Shown: positions 13,005 to 16,428 of the stretch, piece by piece | Layout of the letters: each line of letters opens with the position of its first letter | How positions within the stretch are numbered: the first letter of the stretch is position 1 | From: CAUZEO01 sp963578625 | GTDB lineage: Bacteria > Verrucomicrobiota > Kiritimatiellia > SLOV01 | DNA: 16,428 nucleotides | Assembly: GCA_963578625.1 (NCBI GenBank) | Contig: CAUZEO010000078.1 | Location: 1 to 16,428, forward strand | Direction: 5' to 3' | Translations under genes and position numbers: made by a program | Notes under the pieces: model-generated | Databases searched by the model: none | What the model was told of the DNA's origin: nothing | The model's input: the letters and a program-made list of their open reading frames with translations, nothing else

Positions 13005-16000
13005 ATGAAAGCTACAACGATTCGCGCATTCCTGTTCCTCATTTGTGCCGCATTACCGCTCTACGCTGCGGACATTAACGACCTGACTTATGACGCCGGC
13101 GGCGCCACCGTCATCATCACGGACTGCGACACCGCCGCCTCCGGTGCGCTGGTTATTCCTGGGACCATCGAGGGCAAGCCGGTCACCAGCATCGGGCTTA
13201 GCGCCTTCTGGGACTGCACCAACCTGACCAGCGTCATCATTCCTGAGGGCGTCACCAGCATCGGGGATCAGGCCTTCTGGGGCTGCCGCAGCCTAACCAA
13301 CGTCACGCTGCCCAACAGCATCACCAACATCGGGAACTTAGCCTTCCATCACTGCAGTAGCCTGCCAAACGTCACAATTCCAGACAGCGTCACCAGCATC
13401 GGGGATCAGGCCTTCTTTCAATGTACCAGCCTAGCCAGCGTCATCATCTCCGAGAACGTCGCCAGTATCGAGAATGATACCTTCAATTACTGCACCAACC
13501 TGACCAGCGTCGTCATCCCCGCGAACGTCACCAGCATCGGGAGTCATGCCTTCTATAACTGCGCCCGCCTGACCCGTGTCACCTTCATGGGTAACGCACC
13601 GACCCTTGGGACAAGCGTTTTTGGTTCCGTGGATGCGGCGGCAACTGTTTATGTATTTGCCGGGGCAACGGGTTTTTCCGATCCTTTTGGTGGGTTGCCG
13701 GTGATTTTCAGCCCCTTAACCTACGTGGTTAATGGCGACGACACCGTCACCATCACGGACTGCGACAATGCCGCCTCCGGCGCACTGGTTATTCCTGAGA
13801 CCATCGGGGGCAAGCCGGTCACCCGCATCGGGGATCAGGCCTTCAGTTCCTGCAGCAGCCTGACCAGCGTCACCATCCCTGGGAGTGTCACCAGCATCGG
13901 GAACTCAGCCTTCAAAAGCTGCACCAGCCTGACCAGCCTCACCATCCCTGAGGGCGTCGCCAGCATTGGGGATAGCACCTTCTACGATTGCACGAGCCTG
14001 ACCAGCGTCATCATCCCTGAGGGCATCACCAGCATCGGGAGTTATGCCTTCCGTTTCTGCACCAGCCTGGCCAACATTACGCTCCCCAACAGTATCACCA
14101 GCATCGGGGGCTATACTTTCTTCAACTGCACCAGCCTGGCCAGCGTCATTATCCCTGGGAGCGTCACCAGCATCGGGAATAATGCCTTCGCTTCCTGCAC
14201 CCGCCTGACCCGTATCACCTTCATGGGTAACGCACCGACCCTTGGGACAAGCGTTTTTGGTTCCGTGGATGCGGCGGCAACCGTTTATGTAGTTGCCGGG
14301 GCAACGGGTTTCCCCGATCCCTTTGGTGGGTTGCCGGTGATTTTCAGCCCCCTAACCTACGTGGTTAACGGCGATGGCATCAGCGTTACTATCACCGATT
14401 GCGATACCGCCGCCTCCGGCGCACTGGTTATTCCTGAGACCATCGAGGGCAAACCGGTCACCCGCATTGGGGATCAGGCCTTCAAAAACTGCAGCAGCCT
14501 GACCAGCATCACGCTCCCCAACAGTGTCACCAGCATCGGGGATCAGGCCTTCTTTGGCTGCGAAAGCGTGACGGGCCTCACCATTCCTGGGAGCGTGACC
14601 AGCATCGGGGACTATGCCTTCCGTTTTTGCACCAGCCTGGCCAGCATCACTATCCCTGAGGGCGTCACCAGCATCGGGTATTCTGCCTTCAGTTACTGCA
14701 CTAGCCTGACCAGCATCATCATCCCTGAGGGCGTCACCAGCATCGGGGACTATGCCTTCTATCAATGCAGCAACCTGACTAGCGTAACCATCCCTGGGAG
14801 CGTCATCAGCATAGGGAATTATGCCTTCTACAACTGCACCCGCCTGACCAGTATCACCTTCATGGGTAACGCACCGACCCTTGGGACAAGCGTTTTTGGT
14901 TCCGTGGATGCGGCGGCAACCGTTTATGTAGTTGCCGGGGCAACGGGTTTCCCCGATCCCTTTGGTGGGTTGCCGATGAGCCCCCTATCCTACGTGGTTA
15001 ACGGCGATGGCATCAGCGTCACTATCACCGATTGCGACACCGCCGCCTCCGGCGCACTGGTTATTCCTGAGACCATCGAGGGCAAACCGGTCACCAGCAT
15101 CGGGGAAGAGGCCTTCTATGACTGCAGCAGTCTGACCAGCGTCATCATCCCTGGGAGCCTCACCAGCATCGGGAATGATGCCTTCAAAAACTGCAGAAGC
15201 CTGGCCAGCATCACGCTCCCCGACAGCCTCACCAGCATCGGGAACTCAGCCTTCTATGAATGCACCAGCCTGAGCAGCGTCATCATCCCTGAGGGCGTCA
15301 CCAGCATCGGGTATCAGGCCTTCCGAGACTGCACCAGTCTGACCAGTATCACGCTCCCCAACAGTATCACCCGCATCGGGAATGATGCCTTCAAGAACTG
15401 CACCAGCCTGACCAGTATCGCCATTCCCGAGGGCGTCACCAGCATTGGGGATAATGCCTTCTACAACTGCACCAGCCTGACCAGTATCGCGGTGTCGGAG
15501 GGGAATATGGCCTATTCCAGTGGGGATGGGGTGCTATTCAACAAAGCCAAGACGATTTTAATTGTCTACCCTGGGGGGAAAAGCGGGGCGTACGTGATTC
15601 CAGAGGGCGTCACCAGCATCGGGGACTATGCCTTCTACGATTGCAGGAGCCTGACCAACGTCATCATCTCTGAGGGCGTCACCAGCATTGGGAGTTATGC
15701 CTTCCGTTCCTGCACCAACCTGACCAGCGTCATCATTCCTGAGGGCGTCACCAGCATCGGGGATCAGGCCTTCTGGTGGTGCCGCAGCCTAACCAACGTC
15801 ACGCTGCCCAACAGCATCACCAACATCGGGAACTCAGCCTTCAATTACTGCACCGAGTTAGGACGTGTTCATTTCGAGGGAGATTTGCCAACTTTTGGAG
15901 CTTCTGTATTTTACGGAGCTGACAAGTCCTATATAACCTACTCAGTGAATCCCACGGTTGTGGCTGGTCGCCCCGCCTTTAACCCAAGCCAGTTGGCGGT

Positions 16001-16244
16001 AGTCACGGCACCAATGCAACAGCAGATCACCCTGCTCGAGCAGCGCCCGACGCTTGAGGAAGTCCAGGACGGTCGCCCCGGGTCGGTGGTCCTGAGTGTT
16101 GACCCGGCAGGAAACTCGGTGACCTTGAGCTTTACGGTCGAGGAGAGTGAGGACCTGACCATCTGGACCCCTGTCGCCGGACCCGGGGTGAGCCAGACCC
16201 TCACACTGCCCGAGGGCAAGCGGTTCTACCGCTTCGCACACTGA
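13005..16244 (+). CDS. Secreted BspA-type leucine-rich-repeat surface protein
   Basis: The product is 1079 aa with a signal peptide (MKATTIRAFLFLICAALPLYA, cleavage after residue 21). The bulk is LRR_5/BspA-type repeats of 23 residues with the form L-T-S-V-x-I-P-x-x-V-T-S-I-G-x-x-A-F-x-x-C-x-S. They are organised in four modules starting at about residues 24, 238, 450 and 661. Each opens with (L/S)YVVNGD...ITDCD.AASGALVIP.TI.GKPVT, and the first three close with FMGNAPTLGTSVFGSVDAAATVYV. A BspA-typical insert (SEGNMAYSSGDGVLFNKAKTILIVYPGGKSG) lies in the fourth module near residues 830-865. Residues about 1004-1079 (MQQQITLLEQRPTLEEVQDG...VTLSFTVEESEDLTIWTPV...EGKRFYRFAH) form a separate tail that I recall from Verrucomicrobia surface proteins. 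The family mediates adhesion and protein binding; the ligand is unknown. The second beta-helix gene starts 102 bp downstream with no terminator visible. Confidence 0.92.
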   Translation: MKATTIRAFLFLICAALPLYAADINDLTYDAGGATVIITDCDTAASGALVIPGTIEGKPVTSIGLSAFWDCTNLTSVIIPEGVTSIGDQAFWGCRSLTNVTLPNSITNIGNLAFHHCSSLPNVTIPDSVTSIGDQAFFQCTSLASVIISENVASIENDTFNYCTNLTSVVIPANVTSIGSHAFYNCARLTRVTFMGNAPTLGTSVFGSVDAAATVYVFAGATGFSDPFGGLPVIFSPLTYVVNGDDTVTITDCDNAASGALVIPETIGGKPVTRIGDQAFSSCSSLTSVTIPGSVTSIGNSAFKSCTSLTSLTIPEGVASIGDSTFYDCTSLTSVIIPEGITSIGSYAFRFCTSLANITLPNSITSIGGYTFFNCTSLASVIIPGSVTSIGNNAFASCTRLTRITFMGNAPTLGTSVFGSVDAAATVYVVAGATGFPDPFGGLPVIFSPLTYVVNGDGISVTITDCDTAASGALVIPETIEGKPVTRIGDQAFKNCSSLTSITLPNSVTSIGDQAFFGCESVTGLTIPGSVTSIGDYAFRFCTSLASITIPEGVTSIGYSAFSYCTSLTSIIIPEGVTSIGDYAFYQCSNLTSVTIPGSVISIGNYAFYNCTRLTSITFMGNAPTLGTSVFGSVDAAATVYVVAGATGFPDPFGGLPMSPLSYVVNGDGISVTITDCDTAASGALVIPETIEGKPVTSIGEEAFYDCSSLTSVIIPGSLTSIGNDAFKNCRSLASITLPDSLTSIGNSAFYECTSLSSVIIPEGVTSIGYQAFRDCTSLTSITLPNSITRIGNDAFKNCTSLTSIAIPEGVTSIGDNAFYNCTSLTSIAVSEGNMAYSSGDGVLFNKAKTILIVYPGGKSGAYVIPEGVTSIGDYAFYDCRSLTNVIISEGVTSIGSYAFRSCTNLTSVIIPEGVTSIGDQAFWWCRSLTNVTLPNSITNIGNSAFNYCTELGRVHFEGDLPTFGASVFYGADKSYITYSVNPTVVAGRPAFNPSQLAVVTAPMQQQITLLEQRPTLEEVQDGRPGSVVLSVDPAGNSVTLSFTVEESEDLTIWTPVAGPGVSQTLTLPEGKRFYRFAH
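13065..15950 (+). repeat. Four-module internal tandem duplication of the leucine-rich-repeat gene
   Basis: The motif CTACGTGGTT opens modules 2, 3 and 4 at 13721, 14357 and 14990, a period of 636 and 633 nt (212 and 211 codons). A 125-nt block is identical at 14212-14336 and 14851-14975, with a slightly diverged third copy near 13575-13699. Module openings 3 and 4 differ at only a few bases over about 110 nt. The fourth module is longer than the others. Confidence 0.9.
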
Positions 16245-16301
16245 GCCGAATCATAGGAGGAAGGGTTGGCGTTGTCTGCCCCCTCCCCTCTTTTCCCCTT
16301 T

Positions 16302-16428
16302 CCAAGGCCCTCCAGAGCCTCCAGAATGCCCGTGGAGGATGAATCAATGAAGAACCCTGCACGGATACGAACTGGCCTTGTCGCGGCACTGTGGATGTTT
16401 ATGGGAACCCATGTAATGGGACAGGGAT
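16302..16428 (+). repeat. Right copy of the perfect inverted repeat, cut by the window edge
   Basis: This equals the reverse complement of 12637-12763 over all 127 bases up to the last base of the window, so the true repeat is at least this long. It holds the ribosome-binding site and first 27 codons of the second beta-helix gene. Confidence 0.95.
16347..16428 (+). CDS. Start of a second beta-helix family gene (truncated by right edge)
   Basis: ATG 16347 follows GGAGG (16334-16338) with 8-nt spacing and encodes MKNPARIRTGLVAALWMFMG and six further residues. This is a signal peptide identical to that of the protein at 11690-12718. Only about 27 codons are present, so the body of the protein is not seen; it may be a paralogue with a different helix or an identical copy. 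It lies 102 bp after the leucine-rich-repeat gene on the same strand, and an AGGAGG at about 16255 just after that gene precedes an in-frame TTG, a less likely alternative start. Co-transcription with the leucine-rich-repeat gene is plausible. Confidence 0.75.
   Translation, partial: MKNPARIRTGLVAALWMFMGTHVMGQG

Noticed and set aside
14352..14765. Leftward 137-codon open frame inside the leucine-rich-repeat gene
   Set aside because: It is antisense to the repeats and its own repetitiveness is inherited from them.
13065..15950. Regular repeats of about 69 nt suggestive of a CRISPR or satellite array
   Set aside because: They are codon-periodic and encode 23-residue leucine-rich repeats in one uninterrupted frame.

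Overview
The window looks like a chromosomal segment from an uncultured member of the PVC superphylum, most likely Verrucomicrobiota, Kiritimatiellota or Lentisphaerota. This is judged from family memory, not from a search. The pointers are a DUF4838 protein, a DUF3568-like lipoprotein start, a secreted beta-helix protein beginning 'SLTPPGAP' and ending 'PWANFSR', a BspA-type leucine-rich-repeat protein with a C-terminal tail familiar from Verrucomicrobia, a PAPS sulfotransferase and a large beta-propeller protein. Several genes have no obvious Shine-Dalgarno sequence.

Layout. Positions 1-4436 hold four leftward genes. In transcription order they are an HpcH/HpaI-type aldolase (GTG start at 4436), a DUF481-like outer-membrane barrel followed by two tandem terminators, a secreted DUF4838 protein, and the start of a gene that runs off the left edge (start 335). 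Positions about 4580-5640 are a scar. A lipoprotein gene start is cut off next to the 3' part of an IS4-family transposase (frameshifted, N-terminus lost). An intact small AbrB/MazE-like regulator follows, with a 14-bp perfect palindrome in its promoter region. Positions 5838-11205 are mostly intact genes: a sulfotransferase (+), a beta-propeller glycosidase-like protein (-), cysteine synthase (-), phosphomannomutase/phosphoglucomutase (+), a four-helix membrane protein (-) and tRNA-Cys(GCA) (+). Positions 11206-16428, right of the tRNA, are an accessory surface-protein locus: a right-handed beta-helix protein (-), a 1079-residue leucine-rich-repeat protein (+) and the first codons of a second beta-helix gene (+).

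The most unusual structure is in that last block. The 5' ends of the two beta-helix genes are identical and face each other, giving a perfect inverted repeat of at least 127 bp (12637-12763 and 16302-16428) around the leucine-rich-repeat gene. Inversion of the 3.5-kb interior would exchange the upstream DNA of the two beta-helix genes and move the leucine-rich-repeat gene from upstream of one to upstream of the other. This could be a recombination-driven switch of surface proteins, or simply duplicated paralogues at an assembly break. The leucine-rich-repeat gene is itself four modules of about 211 codons with near-identical DNA blocks, and the beta-helix gene carries identical 45-nt units, so the whole locus is prone to recombination.

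The metabolic genes on the left suggest use and modification of polysaccharides or sugar acids (DUF4838 protein, aldolase, beta-propeller protein, sulfotransferase, phosphohexomutase), but no substrate can be named from the sequence.
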